NCBI RefSeq assembly: GCF_018129085.1
Contig: NZ_JAAGBB010000003.1
Location: 178,421-242,420, forward strand
DNA: 64,000 nucleotides
Direction of reading: 5' to 3'
Source of the DNA: Plastoroseomonas hellenica
GTDB taxonomy: Bacteria; Pseudomonadota; Alphaproteobacteria; Acetobacterales; Acetobacteraceae
Part shown: piece by piece, positions 16,851 through 26,921 of the stretch
Layout of the letters: every line of letters begins with the position of its first letter
Position numbering within the stretch: the first letter of the stretch is position 1
Position numbers and translations under genes: made by a program
The notes under the pieces: generated by a model
What the model was told of the DNA's origin: nothing
Seen by the model: the letters and a program-made list of their open reading frames with translations, nothing else
Databases searched by the model: none

Positions 16851-18904
16851 GGGGCGGTCCTCACGGCGATCACCGCGCCGGCGGCACCGAGGCGCGCGGT
16901 CCAGCCATCGGCGATCCAGTGGGTGGAGAAGGCTTCTTCCAGCAGGGCTGGACCTTCGATGATGTCAGCGGGCGTCAGCGCTTCGCGGTCCCAGACCGCG
17001 ACCTCCTGCCAGGCGCCGCTGGTGAAGACACGGCGGGCGCCCTTGCGGGCCGGGCGCGCGGCGGGGATCGGGTCGCCGACCGCGGGCTTCGGCAGCAGCC
17101 CCGTCGCGATGGCGCGCAAGGTCACGATCTCCACGGGATCGCCGGGATTGGCGTAGCTGAAGCGCTGCCGGTGGGTGGCGTGGAACCCTGCTTCCAGTGC
17201 GGCCAGTGCTGCGGCATCCGGCGCCGTGACTTCGCCCCAAGGGATCAGCAGCTCGAAGGCCTGGCCCTGGTAGCGCATATCGGCCGCGATCTCGATGCGC
17301 CGCGCGGCCTCGGGCACGCCATCGGCGGCGAGCCGCGCATCCGCATCGGCGCGGAGCGCGGCGATGGCTTCGCCGAGACGCGGCAGCGACGCCGCCTCCA
17401 CGCGGAGCACGACGCTGCGCGCCATGTCCTGCACGAGGTCGGAGAAGAGGATGCCGTAGGCGGAGAGCGTACCGGGCTCCCGCGGCAACGCGACCTCTGC
17501 CATGCCGATCTCGGCCGCGACGTCGATCGCGTGCAATCCGCCGGCGCCGCCAAAGGAAAGCAGGCAGAAATCGCGCGGATCGAGCCCCTTCTCGAACAGG
17601 GAAAGCCGGATCGCGGCCCCGAGATTGGCATTGGTGACGGTCAGGATGCCCTCCGCCGCCTGCTCCGCCGTGAGGCCGAGCGGGGCGCCGATGCGCGTCT
17701 CCATGGCGCGCTTCGTCGCGGGCATGTCGAGCTTCATGAGGCCGCCCAGGAAGAAATCCGGGTCGAGGCGGCCGAGGGTGAGATTGGCATCGGTCACTGT
17801 CGGCTCCACGCCGCCGCGGCCATAGGCGACGGGGCCGGGCTTGGCACCGGCGCTGCGCGGGCCGACGGTCAGCCGGCCGCCGGCATCGACCGCAGCGATG
17901 GAGCCACCGCCGGCGCCGATGGTGCGCATCTCGACCATCGGCAGGCGCACCGGCAGGCGATCGATCTCGCCCTGGGTGATGACCGAGACGCGGCCACCCT
18001 GCACCACGGAGACATCGAAGCTGGTGCCGCCCATGTCGACGGCGACCAGGTTCGGTCGCGACAGGAGCTGCGCCAGCCGCCCGGCAGCGAGCGCGCCGCC
18101 GGAGGGGCCGGAGAGCAGCAGCCGTGCCGGCTGCTCGGCCGCCAGCCGCAGCGAACAGACGCCGCCATTCGACTGCACGAGGAAGACCAGCGGGTGGAAG
18201 CCGCCCTCGCCCAGCCGGTGCTCCAGCCGGTCGAGATAGGCCTTCACCACCGGCACCAGCACCGCGTTCAGGACGGTCGTGGAGGTGCGTTCGTATTCGC
18301 GGATCTCCGGGCTGATCTCGCAGGAGAGCGAGACCGGAAGGCCCGGGCGCGCCGCCGCGATCAGTGCCGCGATGCGCCGCTCATGCGCCGGATTGGCGTA
18401 GCTGTTGAGCAGCGTGACCGCCACGCATTCAGCGCCAAGTGCATCGATGCGCGCCAGAAGCGCCGGGATCGCGGCCTCGTCCAGCGGCGTCTCGACGCTG
18501 CCATCGGCACGCATCCGCTCGGCGATGCCAAGGCGGGCATCGCGCGGCACCAGCACCGGATTGGGATCGGGCGCGAGACCGTAGATGTCGCGGCGGACAT
18601 GCCGGTTGATCTCCAGCACATCCTCGAAGCCGGCGGTGGTGATCAGCGCGGCGCGGGCGAGCTTCCGCTCCAGCACCGCATTGGTCGCGATGGTGGTGCC
18701 GTGCAGCAGCAGCCCGACCTCGGCCAAGGCGAAGCCGAAGCGCGCGGCCGCCTCGGTCACGCCGGTCAGCAGGCCGATCGAGGGATCGTCCGGCGTCGTC
18801 GGCGTCTTCCAGGCATGCACCGCGCCATCGCGGGCATCCAGGATCTGCAGGTCGGTGAAGGTGCCGCCGATATCGACGGCGATGCGGATGGGCTTCTCGG
18901 CCAC
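16847..18904 (-). CDS. Hydantoinase A/oxoprolinase family protein
   Basis: A 685-residue ATP-binding subunit of the HyuA family. Residues 9-17 (VDIGGTFTD) are the acetate-kinase-like phosphate loop, with a matching VDMGGTSFDVS motif near residue 290 and SFGGAGG near 454. It pairs with HyuB downstream. The start is GTG at 18904 with a moderate AGGAT site. It lies after the TRAP operon, separated by a 98-bp repeat, so transcription may start within that gap or read through from dctM. Confidence 0.92.
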   Translation of the reverse strand: MAEKPIRIAVDIGGTFTDLQILDARDGAVHAWKTPTTPDDPSIGLLTGVTEAAARFGFALAEVGLLLHGTTIATNAVLERKLARAALITTAGFEDVLEINRHVRRDIYGLAPDPNPVLVPRDARLGIAERMRADGSVETPLDEAAIPALLARIDALGAECVAVTLLNSYANPAHERRIAALIAAARPGLPVSLSCEISPEIREYERTSTTVLNAVLVPVVKAYLDRLEHRLGEGGFHPLVFLVQSNGGVCSLRLAAEQPARLLLSGPSGGALAAGRLAQLLSRPNLVAVDMGGTSFDVSVVQGGRVSVITQGEIDRLPVRLPMVEMRTIGAGGGSIAAVDAGGRLTVGPRSAGAKPGPVAYGRGGVEPTVTDANLTLGRLDPDFFLGGLMKLDMPATKRAMETRIGAPLGLTAEQAAEGILTVTNANLGAAIRLSLFEKGLDPRDFCLLSFGGAGGLHAIDVAAEIGMAEVALPREPGTLSAYGILFSDLVQDMARSVVLRVEAASLPRLGEAIAALRADADARLAADGVPEAARRIEIAADMRYQGQAFELLIPWGEVTAPDAAALAALEAGFHATHRQRFSYANPGDPVEIVTLRAIATGLLPKPAVGDPIPAARPARKGARRVFTSGAWQEVAVWDREALTPADIIEGPALLEEAFSTHWIADGWTARLGAAGAVIAVRTAP

Positions 18905-18923
18905 GCGGCGGGATCCTGTCAGA

Positions 18924-19021
18924 GCATGATGATTTGAGGCTGAAGTAGCCGAAAAGCCCGAATCATGCGATCAAACGAAATCGCTGAAGCATGATCGCGA
19001 ACGAACGCGAGCGCATCATGC
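18924..19021. repeat. Short palindromic repeat with four CATGAT-type boxes
   Basis: Ends are the 8-bp inverted pair GCATGATG (18924-18931) and CATCATGC (19014-19021). Between them lie AATCATGCG near 18961 and GCATGATCGC near 18989, giving four CATGAT/ATCATG boxes, plus a small GGCT-GAAGT-AGCC hairpin near 18939. The element fills nearly the whole gap between the TRAP large permease and hydantoinase A. From memory, similar CATGAT-rich elements are scattered in alphaproteobacterial genomes; this was not checked. Role unknown; it may affect mRNA stability or be a non-autonomous mobile repeat. Confidence 0.55.
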
Positions 19022-19022
19022 C

Positions 19023-20387
19023 TCAGCCCATGACCTTCGGCAGCCAAAGCGCGATGCCGGGGAAGACCATGAGCAGGGCGACGGCCAGGAGATAGGCCGC
19101 CAGAAAGGGCATGACGCCCGCGAAGACATCGGTGATCGGGCCGCGGTCGCGCCGCATCCCCTGCAGCACATACATCACCGTGCCGTCCGGCGGGCTGATC
19201 TGGGCGATCTCCACCAGCATGGTGACGATCACCCCGAACCAGATCGGGTCGTAGCCGAGGGCGATGACGATCGGGAAGATCACGGGCACGGTGGTGATGA
19301 TCATGGAGAAGCCCTCCATGAAGGTGCCGAGCGCGACATAGAGGCCGATGATCGCCAGCATGATCGCCCAGGGCGGCAGCGGCAGCCCGGCAATGAAGGC
19401 GGAGAGCGTCTGCGGCACATTGATCGTGGTCAGCAGGTAGTTCAGCAGATAGGCGCCGAACAGGATCAGCCCGAGCAGCGCGGTGTTGCGCGCCGTCGCC
19501 TCGGCGGAGGCATTCAGCATACGAAAGGTAAGCTTGCCTTCGACGGCGGCGAAGAAGCCGGCGCCGACCACACCGAGCGCCGCCGCCTCGGTCGGCGTCG
19601 CCAGGCCGCCATAGATCGAGCCCAGCACCAGCAGGATCAGCAGCATGGTCGGGATCAGGTCGAGCAAGGCGCGCAGCTTCTCGCCGAGCGGCACCGCCGG
19701 CGGCTTCTCCATGGGGCTCCGCAGCCCGTGCAGGACGATGACCAGCAGGAACAGGCCGGTGACCAGGAGCGAGGGCAGAATCGCCGCGACATAGAGGGCG
19801 CCGACGCTGGTCTCCGTGATCAGGCCGTAGATGATGAAGGTGATGCCCGGCGGAATGAGGTTTCCGAGCGCGCCGCCGGCGGCAAGCGAGCCCAGCACCA
19901 TGCGCGGGCTGTATTTCGTGCCCGCGAAGAAGGGCAGCGCGACCGAGCCCATGGTCGCCGCGGTCGCGACGCTGCTGCCGCTGATCGCGGAGAAGACGGC
20001 GCAGCTCGCGATGTTGGTATGCAGCAGCCCGCCCGGCAACCGGTTCAGCCAGACATTGAGCGCGCGGAACAGCCGCTCCGACAGGCCGGCGCGCAGCAGG
20101 ATCTCCCCCATCAGCAGGAAGAGCGGCACCGCGACCAGGACGAAGTTGCTCGACGGCGCCCAGAGCGTCTGGCCGGCGAAGGCCCACCAGGGTCGGTCGG
20201 AAAACATCAGCCCGGTCAGCACCGCGAGCACGCCGAGCACGGCCGCGATATAGACGCCGGCACCGAAGAACACGAGGAAGACCGCGACCAGGGCGGTGAT
20301 CTCGGCGACCGGCAGCGACTGCCCGGTGGCCGCGGCGCCGATGATCGAGGCCGCAAGCAGGATCAGCAGGAAGGCGATGGCGATCAC
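19023..20387 (-). CDS. TRAP transporter large permease (DctM family)
   Basis: A 454-residue, highly hydrophobic membrane protein with about a dozen predicted helices. It has DctM-like features including GEILLRAGLSERLFRAL, an ISGSSVATAATMG segment near residue 130, and PPDGTVMYVLQG near the end. It couples Na+ gradient to uptake of the solute captured by the periplasmic receptor. The GTG start overlaps the small permease stop. It is the last of the dctP-dctQ-dctM genes here (receptor first, minus strand). Confidence 0.93.
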   Translation of the reverse strand: MIAIAFLLILLAASIIGAAATGQSLPVAEITALVAVFLVFFGAGVYIAAVLGVLAVLTGLMFSDRPWWAFAGQTLWAPSSNFVLVAVPLFLLMGEILLRAGLSERLFRALNVWLNRLPGGLLHTNIASCAVFSAISGSSVATAATMGSVALPFFAGTKYSPRMVLGSLAAGGALGNLIPPGITFIIYGLITETSVGALYVAAILPSLLVTGLFLLVIVLHGLRSPMEKPPAVPLGEKLRALLDLIPTMLLILLVLGSIYGGLATPTEAAALGVVGAGFFAAVEGKLTFRMLNASAEATARNTALLGLILFGAYLLNYLLTTINVPQTLSAFIAGLPLPPWAIMLAIIGLYVALGTFMEGFSMIITTVPVIFPIVIALGYDPIWFGVIVTMLVEIAQISPPDGTVMYVLQGMRRDRGPITDVFAGVMPFLAAYLLAVALLMVFPGIALWLPKVMG

Positions 20388-20989
20388 TGTACGGGCTCAC
20401 CTTCATGCGCCATGGCGACGGCTTCCAGCGCCTCCGCGGTCTCGTCCTCGATCGTGCGGGCACCGAGCAGCCCGTCCACCAGTTCGGGCTGGCCGGTCAG
20501 CGCGGCGAGCGTGCCCTCGGCCAGCAGCAAGGCTGCCATCACGACGAAGGTGCAGATGCCGAAGGCCCAGATGCCCTGCGGCACCACCATCGCGACATGC
20601 CAGGCGGAGTTGTCATGCGCCTGGAACAGCGCACTCTCATCCACCAGCTCCCAGGCCGCCCAGGCGATGAAGGCGCCGAGGCCGAGCAGCAGCGTGAGCG
20701 ACAGCAGGTGCAGCCAGGCGCGGCGGCGGGGCGCCAGGCGGTTCACCAGCACGTCGACCCGGATATGCGCACGCGCGGCCAGGGTATGGGCCAGCGCCCA
20801 GGCGATGCCGGCCGCCAGCATGTAGCCCGTCATCTCCACCGTCGCCTGGGAGGAGAAGCCGAAGAGGCTGCGCGCCACCACGTCGAAGGTGATGAATAGC
20901 GCGCAGAGGATGTAGTTCCAGCCTGCGACATACGCCATCAGCGCCGCCAGGGCGGCGGCGCCCCGGCGGGCGGCCGTGAGCGCCCTCAC
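20384..20989 (-). CDS. TRAP transporter small permease (DctQ family)
   Basis: A 201-residue membrane protein with four predicted helices and the DctQ pattern of a central ARAHIRVDVLVNRL segment near residue 72. At both ends it overlaps neighbours by four bases (GTGA), so the receptor, small permease and large permease are translationally coupled. The acidic C-terminal extension (about 30 residues) is longer than usual. It forms the membrane complex with DctM. Confidence 0.9.
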   Translation of the reverse strand: MRALTAARRGAAALAALMAYVAGWNYILCALFITFDVVARSLFGFSSQATVEMTGYMLAAGIAWALAHTLAARAHIRVDVLVNRLAPRRRAWLHLLSLTLLLGLGAFIAWAAWELVDESALFQAHDNSAWHVAMVVPQGIWAFGICTFVVMAALLLAEGTLAALTGQPELVDGLLGARTIEDETAEALEAVAMAHEGEPVQ

Positions 20990-22053
20990 CCGCCGAAGCG
21001 GATGCCGGAGAGCGGCGCGATCACCTGGTTGTAGATCTCCCCGCAGCGCGCGCCGCAGCGGCGCACCCAGCCGGGCAGCACCGTCTGCTCGAAGATCTGG
21101 CGGATCTGCGTGCGATCGGCCTCGGTCGCGCGCACCTCGGTCATCGGGCGTGCCGCGACATTATGGATGCGGCAAAGCTCGGCGCGGCCGATATTGCAGT
21201 CGATGCCATCGCGGGTCGCGGCGGCACCGAGTTCCCAGAGCTTGTCCTGCATCTCCCGGAACGTGCCCTCGAGGAAGGCGCGTACCTGCGGATCGAGCCG
21301 GTTCCACCAGGCGACGTTCACGAGATAGCCGGCGACCGCCCAGGAAAGCGGCAGGTCGGAGATATGGGTCGAGACCTCCGGCCAGCGGGCGGAGGCGCCG
21401 CTGCCGGTGCCGGTGATGGCGCAGTCGACAACGCCGCGCTCCAACGCCGAATAGACCTCGGGGAAGCCGATCGAGACCGGCTGGCCGCCGATCGCGCCGA
21501 CCATGTCCACCAGGGAATTGCCGAAGGTGCGGATCCGGCGCCCACGAAGATCTGCGAGGCTGGTGAACGGCTGGCGGCAGAACAGCACCTGTGCTGGGAA
21601 GGGGTAGATCAGCACCAGGCGCGCACCGAAGCGCTCCAGGTCGCGATTGGCGACCGGCATCACCGCTTCGGCGATCTGGCGCGCCACGGCCATGTCAGGG
21701 GCGAGGCCGGCCAGGTCGATGCCGTCCAGGATCGGCACATCGCCCGACAGCGTCGTCAGCGTGCCGCCGCCGATATCGGCCTGGCCGGAGCGGACGAGGC
21801 GGACGATCTCGGCGCCCCCCAAGTTCCGTTCGGCATGGGTCGAGAGGTTGACCTCGATGCGGCCGCCGGTGCGGCTCGCCATCATCTCCCGCAGGTAGGG
21901 CACATCGACGCGGGTGTATTGCGGCTGGGTCGGCAAAGGCTGGGTAACGGCGACGATCGGAACGCGCGGCCCGGCAGGCAGGCTCGCGGGCATCTGGGCG
22001 ACGGCGGGCGCGGCCAGGGCCAGCCCGAGCGCCAGGGTGATCGGACGCAGCAT
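20986..22053 (-). CDS. TRAP transporter substrate-binding protein, DctP-like
   Basis: A 355-residue receptor from an ATG at 22053; an AGGGGG site precedes it, and the next upstream ATG (22071) has none. The signal peptide is MLRPITLALGLALAAPAVAQ. LRGRRIRTFGNS near residue 169 matches the conserved Arg region that binds a carboxylate ligand. Two cysteine pairs occur late in the protein (CNIGRAELC and CGARC), unusual for DctP and possibly disulfides. It is first in the TRAP operon followed by hydantoinase A/B and MaoC. The ligand is unknown. Confidence 0.88.
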   Translation of the reverse strand: MLRPITLALGLALAAPAVAQMPASLPAGPRVPIVAVTQPLPTQPQYTRVDVPYLREMMASRTGGRIEVNLSTHAERNLGGAEIVRLVRSGQADIGGGTLTTLSGDVPILDGIDLAGLAPDMAVARQIAEAVMPVANRDLERFGARLVLIYPFPAQVLFCRQPFTSLADLRGRRIRTFGNSLVDMVGAIGGQPVSIGFPEVYSALERGVVDCAITGTGSGASARWPEVSTHISDLPLSWAVAGYLVNVAWWNRLDPQVRAFLEGTFREMQDKLWELGAAATRDGIDCNIGRAELCRIHNVAARPMTEVRATEADRTQIRQIFEQTVLPGWVRRCGARCGEIYNQVIAPLSGIRFGG

Positions 22054-22177
22054 TCTTGAAGCCCCCTTCATATGGCGGCAATGCTGCATGGGCAGCCCGG
22101 GACACGCAATCGGGCATCGCTGGCCAAGCCGATGGCTTGGCACCGATTCTGCCGTCCGGAACAGCAATACTGCCTGT

Positions 22178-23167
22178 TCAGGGGCAGGAAGGGCCGCGCG
22201 CCCGCGCGGGATCGCCCAGCAGCGCGAAGCCGAAGGGCTGGTCGGCCTCCGGGTCGACCCGCACCCGGACCGCCCGGATGTCCTCCGCACCCGGCACCAT
22301 CATGCGGGTGACGTTGCCGAGGGTGCGGTCGTCCGGGCCGCGGAGCGGCAGGTCGACCAGGAAGAAATGGCTGTCGCCATGGATCAGCAGCACCGGGCGA
22401 CCATAGCGCCGGGCGCCTTCGAGCAGCGCGGCGCGGGTCGCAACATGGCCCTCGTACTCGCCGAAGCCGCAGCGGTCGCGGAAGAAGATGTCGGCCTGGA
22501 AGAGGAAAACCAGGGCGGGCGCCCGGTTGCGCTCGGCCTCGGCGAAGGCGGCCTCGATCCAGACGGTATTGGCGGCATCCCGCGGCGGGAACTCCTGCGC
22601 GGCGCCAGGCGGCTGCGGCCCCTGCAGGGGCGGGCGGTTGTTGTCGGACCCTACCGCATGGACAGTCGCGAAGACGACGCCCTGGTAGGTCCAGCGGGCA
22701 TTCTCCACGAAATCGCGCCGGCCGGGGTCGAGGTCGGCCTGGCGCTCCAGCGGCAGGGTCACGCGGCCGAGGCTCTCGGGGCCGGGGAAGAATTCGCGGC
22801 GGAGCAGCGCCAGCCGCTCCCGCGGATCGAAGCGGCCGGCGCGGTCCTGCCAGCAATCCGTCCATTCATTGTCGCCGGGGGTGTAGATCAGCGGATGCTC
22901 GAAGCGGGCGAACCAGCGGCGCGTGCGGTCCGCCACCACGGCATCGGTGCAATGCTCGGCCCCCGCCTTGGTGTCGCCGACGAAGACCGAAAAGGCCGGC
23001 TGGGCGGCATTCATACGGTCTATCAGGACGTTGAGACGCTGCTCGTCCGCACAAGGCGTCTCGTTCTGGCTGCAATACGGCATGTCGCCGAAGGCCAGGA
23101 ACTCGAAGGCTTCGGCACGGGCGGCGGCCGGCGCCAGCAGCAGGAACAGGCAGAGCAGGGATCGCAT
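22178..23167 (-). CDS. Secreted metallophosphoesterase-like protein
   Basis: A 329-residue protein with a clear signal peptide (residues 1-18, cut near ARA-EA). Metallophosphoesterase motifs occur in order: FGDMPYC near residue 26, VGDTKAG near residue 63, TPGDNEWTD near residue 96, and HGDSHFF near residue 266. A calcineurin-like phosphoesterase acting in the periplasm is the best call; the substrate is unknown. It is transcribed away from queA, with about 100 bp between them. Confidence 0.82.
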   Translation of the reverse strand: MRSLLCLFLLLAPAAARAEAFEFLAFGDMPYCSQNETPCADEQRLNVLIDRMNAAQPAFSVFVGDTKAGAEHCTDAVVADRTRRWFARFEHPLIYTPGDNEWTDCWQDRAGRFDPRERLALLRREFFPGPESLGRVTLPLERQADLDPGRRDFVENARWTYQGVVFATVHAVGSDNNRPPLQGPQPPGAAQEFPPRDAANTVWIEAAFAEAERNRAPALVFLFQADIFFRDRCGFGEYEGHVATRAALLEGARRYGRPVLLIHGDSHFFLVDLPLRGPDDRTLGNVTRMMVPGAEDIRAVRVRVDPEADQPFGFALLGDPARARGPSCP

Positions 23168-23271
23168 CTCGGGGCCTCCATCGCCGGACCGGCTAGCCTG
23201 GCATGACGGCGCTTGCTACCGCAGGCCCGTGAAGGCTTGCGCCGCCGCGGCGCAGGCGCTACCCGCCCCGC

Positions 23272-24330
23272 GTGGCCGAGACCCCGCCCCCCCTCCGCAT
23301 CGAGGATTTCGACTTCGCGTTGCCCGACGGCCTGATCGCCCAGGCCCCGGCGAGGCCGCGCGATGCCGCGCGCCTGCTGCATGTCGGGCGGAAGGGGCTG
23401 GTGGACCGGGCGGTGCGCGACCTGCCGGCGCTGTTCCGGCCCGGCGACATCATGGTCGTGAACGATACACGGGTCATTCCGGCGCGGCTGCGGGCCCATC
23501 GCGGCGAGGCGGCGGTCGAGCTGATGCTGAACCGGGCCGAGGGCGGCGGGCTGTGGCACGCGCTGGCCCGCAACGCGCGGCGGCTGCGCGCCGGCGACGC
23601 CCTGGCCATCGACGGCGCACCGGAACTGCCCTGCCGGGTGCTGGAACGGCTGGAGGGCGGCGCGGTGCTGCTGGATTTCGGACCGGACCAGGGCCTGCTC
23701 GCCACCGCGCTCGACCGCGCCGGGGAAGTGCCGCTGCCGCCCTATATCGCGCGCCCGGAAGGGCCGAGCGATGCGGACCGGCAGGACTACCAGACCATTT
23801 TTGCCAAGCGGCCCGGCGCTGTCGCCGCACCGACCGCGAGCCTGCATTTCACGCCGGCACTCCTGGACGCCGTCGCGGCCCGGGGCGTCACGCGCGCGAC
23901 GGTGACGCTGCATGTCGGTGCCGGCACCTTCCTGCCCTTGCGGGATGACGATGTGCGCGCGCACCGCATGCATGCCGAATGGGGTGAGGTAAGTGCGGAG
24001 GCCGCCGCCGCCATCAATGCCGCACGCACAGCAGGCGGGCGCGTCATCGCCATCGGCACCACGGCATTGCGGCTGCTGGAGAGCGCCGCGACCGATGCCG
24101 GCATCGCGCCGTTCAAGGGGTTGACCGATATCTACATCCTGCCGGGCCACCGCTTCCGCAGCGCGGATCTGCTGATGACCAATTTCCACCTGCCGCGCAG
24201 CACGCTCTTCATGCTGGTCGCGGCCTTTGCCGGCATGGCGCGGATGCAGGCCGCCTATACGCATGCCATCGCGGAGCGCTACCGCTTCTACTCCTATGGC
24301 GATGCCTCCCTGCTGGAACGCGCCGCATGA
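23272..24330 (+). CDS. queA: S-adenosylmethionine:tRNA ribosyltransferase-isomerase QueA
   Basis: A 352-residue enzyme that transfers and isomerises the ribosyl moiety of SAM onto preQ1-modified tRNA to give epoxyqueuosine. The N-terminus [25 protein letters not shown] near residue 62, LHVGAGTF near residue 213, and [10 protein letters not shown] near 303 are family hallmarks. The start is GTG. It is the first gene of a six-gene queuosine operon, and its stop overlaps the tgt start by four bases. Confidence 0.97.
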   Translation: MAETPPPLRIEDFDFALPDGLIAQAPARPRDAARLLHVGRKGLVDRAVRDLPALFRPGDIMVVNDTRVIPARLRAHRGEAAVELMLNRAEGGGLWHALARNARRLRAGDALAIDGAPELPCRVLERLEGGAVLLDFGPDQGLLATALDRAGEVPLPPYIARPEGPSDADRQDYQTIFAKRPGAVAAPTASLHFTPALLDAVAARGVTRATVTLHVGAGTFLPLRDDDVRAHRMHAEWGEVSAEAAAAINAARTAGGRVIAIGTTALRLLESAATDAGIAPFKGLTDIYILPGHRFRSADLLMTNFHLPRSTLFMLVAAFAGMARMQAAYTHAIAERYRFYSYGDASLLERAA

Positions 24331-25445
24331 CGTTGCACTGGACACCGAGTGGCCGTGACGGCGCCGCCCGCGCCGGCACGCTGCGCACCGCGCATGGCGA
24401 GGTGCCGACGCCGGTCTTCATGCCGGTCGGCACCGCCGGCACTGTGAAGGCGATGACCGCCGATGCGGTGCGCGCGACCGGCGCACGGATGATCCTGGGG
24501 AATACCTACCATCTGATGCTGCGGCCGGGAGCGGAGCGCGTGGCGCGGCTCGGCGGACTGCATCGCCTCGCCGATTGGCGCGGTCCGATCCTGACCGATT
24601 CCGGCGGCTTCCAGGTGATGTCGCTGGCGGCGCTCAGGAAGATGGATGCCGATGGCGTCACCTTCCAGAGCCATATCGACGGCTCCAAGCACCGCCTGAC
24701 GCCGGAACGCAGCGTCGAGATCCAGCGCCTGCTCGGCGCCGACGTCACCATGTGCTTCGACGAATGCACGCCCTTCCCGGCGACCGAGGCGCAGGCGGCC
24801 GCCTCCATGCGGCTTTCCATGCGCTGGGCGGCGCGCTGCCGGGAGGCCTTCCTGCCGCGCGACGGCCATGGGCTGTTCGGCATCGTGCAGGGCAGCACCT
24901 TCCCGGAGCTCCGTGCCGAGAGTGTCGCGGCGCTGATCGGCATCGGCTTCGAGGGCTATGCGATCGGCGGCCTCGCGGTCGGCGAAGGGCAGGAGGCGAT
25001 GTTCGCGACCCTCGACGCAACCTTGCCGCTGCTGCCGGCGGATCGCCCGCGCTACCTGATGGGCGTCGGCACGCCGGCCGACATCATCGGCGCCATCCGG
25101 CGCGGCATCGACATGTTCGATTGCGTGATCCCGACCCGCTCCGGCCGCACCGGCCGGGCCTATACGGGGCGCGGCGTGCTCAACATCCGCAACGCAGGGC
25201 ATGCCGAGGATCTGCGGCCGCTCGACGCCGAATGCTCCTGCCCGGCCTGCCGCAGCCATAGCCGCGCCTATCTGCACCATCTGTTCAAAGCTGGCGAGAT
25301 GCTCGGCCCGATGCTGCTCACCTGGCACAATATCCAGTACTATCAGGACCTGATGGCGCGCCTGCGCTCCGCCATCCTCGAGGGCCGCTTCGAAGAAGAA
25401 GCCGCCGCCATCGAGGCCGGCTGGGCGATGACGGAGGAAGAATGA
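24327..25445 (+). CDS. tgt: Queuine/preQ1 tRNA-guanine transglycosylase Tgt
   Basis: A 372-residue TIM-barrel enzyme that exchanges guanine 34 of GUN-anticodon tRNAs for preQ1. The motif DSGGFQ at 91-96 holds the base-binding Asp, GGLAVGEGQ near residue 214 binds substrate, and the C-terminal Zn site reads [17 protein letters not shown] near residue 303. It overlaps queA and queF as ATGA. The overlap chain implies one coupled mRNA. Identification is firm. Confidence 0.97.
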   Translation: MTLHWTPSGRDGAARAGTLRTAHGEVPTPVFMPVGTAGTVKAMTADAVRATGARMILGNTYHLMLRPGAERVARLGGLHRLADWRGPILTDSGGFQVMSLAALRKMDADGVTFQSHIDGSKHRLTPERSVEIQRLLGADVTMCFDECTPFPATEAQAAASMRLSMRWAARCREAFLPRDGHGLFGIVQGSTFPELRAESVAALIGIGFEGYAIGGLAVGEGQEAMFATLDATLPLLPADRPRYLMGVGTPADIIGAIRRGIDMFDCVIPTRSGRTGRAYTGRGVLNIRNAGHAEDLRPLDAECSCPACRSHSRAYLHHLFKAGEMLGPMLLTWHNIQYYQDLMARLRSAILEGRFEEEAAAIEAGWAMTEEE

Positions 25446-25903
25446 CCCACGACGTCTCCGGCCTGACCCAGCTCGGCCAGCCGAGCCGCCTCCCCGCCTC
25501 CCCAGACCAGGCGGTGCTGGAACGCGTGGCGAACCCGCATGCCTCACTGCGCTATTGCATCCGCTTCACGGCGCCCGAATTCACCAGCCTCTGCCCGCTG
25601 ACGGGGCAGCCGGATTTCGCGCATCTGATGATCGACTACGTGCCCGATGCCTGGATCGTCGAGAGCAAGTCGCTGAAGCTCTACCTCGCTTCCTTCCGCA
25701 ACCACGGCGCCTTCCATGAGGCCTGCACGCTGGATATCGCCCAACGCCTGGTCGGGCTGCTGGCACCGCAATGGCTGCGCATCGGCGGCTATTGGTATCC
25801 GCGCGGCGGCATCCCGATCGACGTCTTCTGGCAGAGCGGCGCGGCGCCGGATGGTGTCTGGATCCCCGATCAGAAGGTCGAACCCTATCGTGGACGCGGC
25901 TGA
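25442..25903 (+). CDS. queF: NADPH-dependent 7-cyano-7-deazaguanine reductase QueF
   Basis: A 153-residue unimodular QueF. The catalytic Cys is Cys51 in [10 protein letters not shown] with Asp58, and the WIVESKSLK motif at 71-79 matches the NADPH/substrate signature. It reduces preQ0 to preQ1 in the cytosol. The gene starts inside tgt (ATGA) and its 3' end overlaps the queG start by 14 bases. It is a T-fold enzyme related to FolE and QueD. Confidence 0.96.
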   Translation: MTHDVSGLTQLGQPSRLPASPDQAVLERVANPHASLRYCIRFTAPEFTSLCPLTGQPDFAHLMIDYVPDAWIVESKSLKLYLASFRNHGAFHEACTLDIAQRLVGLLAPQWLRIGGYWYPRGGIPIDVFWQSGAAPDGVWIPDQKVEPYRGRG

Positions 25904-26921
25904 GCGGATCCGGGAAAAGGCGCTCGCCCTCGGCTTCGATGCCGTGGGCTTTGCCCGCGCGACGCTGTCCGACGCGACACGGGAGCGCCTGGCGCGCTTC
26001 CTGGCCGAGGGCATGCACGGCAGCATGGGCTGGATGGAGGCGCGCAGCGAGCAGCGCGGCGACCCGCGTGCGCTCTGGCCGGACGCGGCGAGCGTGATCT
26101 CGCTCGGCATGTCCTATGCACCGGAGGACGATCCCCTCGCCTCCCTGCCGATGCGCGACCGCGCGACGATCAGCGTCTATGCCCGCCATCGCGACTACCA
26201 TGATACCGTGAAGAAGCGGCTGAAGGCGCTGGCGCGCTGGATCGTCGAGACCTGGCTCGACGACAGCGTGAAGGTCTTCGTCGATACCGCGCCGGTGATG
26301 GAGAAGCCGTTGGCGCAGCAGGCGGGCATCGGCTGGCAGGGCAAGCACACCAACCTGGTGAACCGCGAGCACGGGTCCTGGCTGTTCCTGGGCGAGATCT
26401 TCACAACCTTGGCGCTGACGCCCGCCGCGGCGGAGACGGATCACTGCGGGTCCTGCCGGCGCTGCCTCGATGTCTGCCCGACCGCGGCCTTTCCGGCACC
26501 CTACCGGCTGGATGCACGGCGCTGCATCTCCTACCTGACCATCGAGAGCCGTGATCCGATCCCGGAGGAGTTCCGAGCGCCGATGGGCAACCGCATCTAT
26601 GGCTGCGACGACTGCCTGGCCGTCTGCCCCTGGAACAAGTTCGCCCAGGCCCATGCGGAGCCGGATTTTGCGCCGCGCGCGACCCTGACCGCGCCGCTGC
26701 TGGCCGATTTCGCGGCATTGGACGATGCGGGCTTCCGGGCGCTGTTCTCCGGCAGCCCGATCAAGCGCATCGGGCGCGACCGCTTCCTGCGCAACGTGAT
26801 GATCGCGATCGGCAATTCTGCCTCTCCCGCATTGCGGCCGCATGCCCAGGCGCTGTGCGAGGATCCCGATCCGGTGGTCGCGGAGGCCGCGCGTTGGGCC
26901 GTCGAAAGGTTGCCTGCATGA
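25890..26921 (+). CDS. queG: Epoxyqueuosine reductase QueG
   Basis: A 343-residue iron-sulfur and cobalamin enzyme that makes queuosine from epoxyqueuosine in tRNA. Its two 4Fe-4S clusters are set by Cys186/189/192/196 and Cys239/242/246 plus Cys212, with the family motif CPWN at 246-249. The active-site region is VDTAPVMEK near residue 132. The C-terminal part has HEAT-like character. I chose the GTG at 25890, inside queF, because the homologous N-terminus begins there. It overlaps queC as ATGA. Confidence 0.95.
   Translation: MDAAERIREKALALGFDAVGFARATLSDATRERLARFLAEGMHGSMGWMEARSEQRGDPRALWPDAASVISLGMSYAPEDDPLASLPMRDRATISVYARHRDYHDTVKKRLKALARWIVETWLDDSVKVFVDTAPVMEKPLAQQAGIGWQGKHTNLVNREHGSWLFLGEIFTTLALTPAAAETDHCGSCRRCLDVCPTAAFPAPYRLDARRCISYLTIESRDPIPEEFRAPMGNRIYGCDDCLAVCPWNKFAQAHAEPDFAPRATLTAPLLADFAALDDAGFRALFSGSPIKRIGRDRFLRNVMIAIGNSASPALRPHAQALCEDPDPVVAEAARWAVERLPA

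Noticed and set aside
16919..18937. A 672-codon plus-strand frame antisense to hydantoinase A
   Set aside because: No recognisable domain; the HyuA motifs on the other strand are clear.
23168..23271. A preQ1 riboswitch in front of queA
   Set aside because: The 104-bp gap shows no recognisable preQ1 aptamer elements and is mostly GC-rich; de novo evidence is absent.
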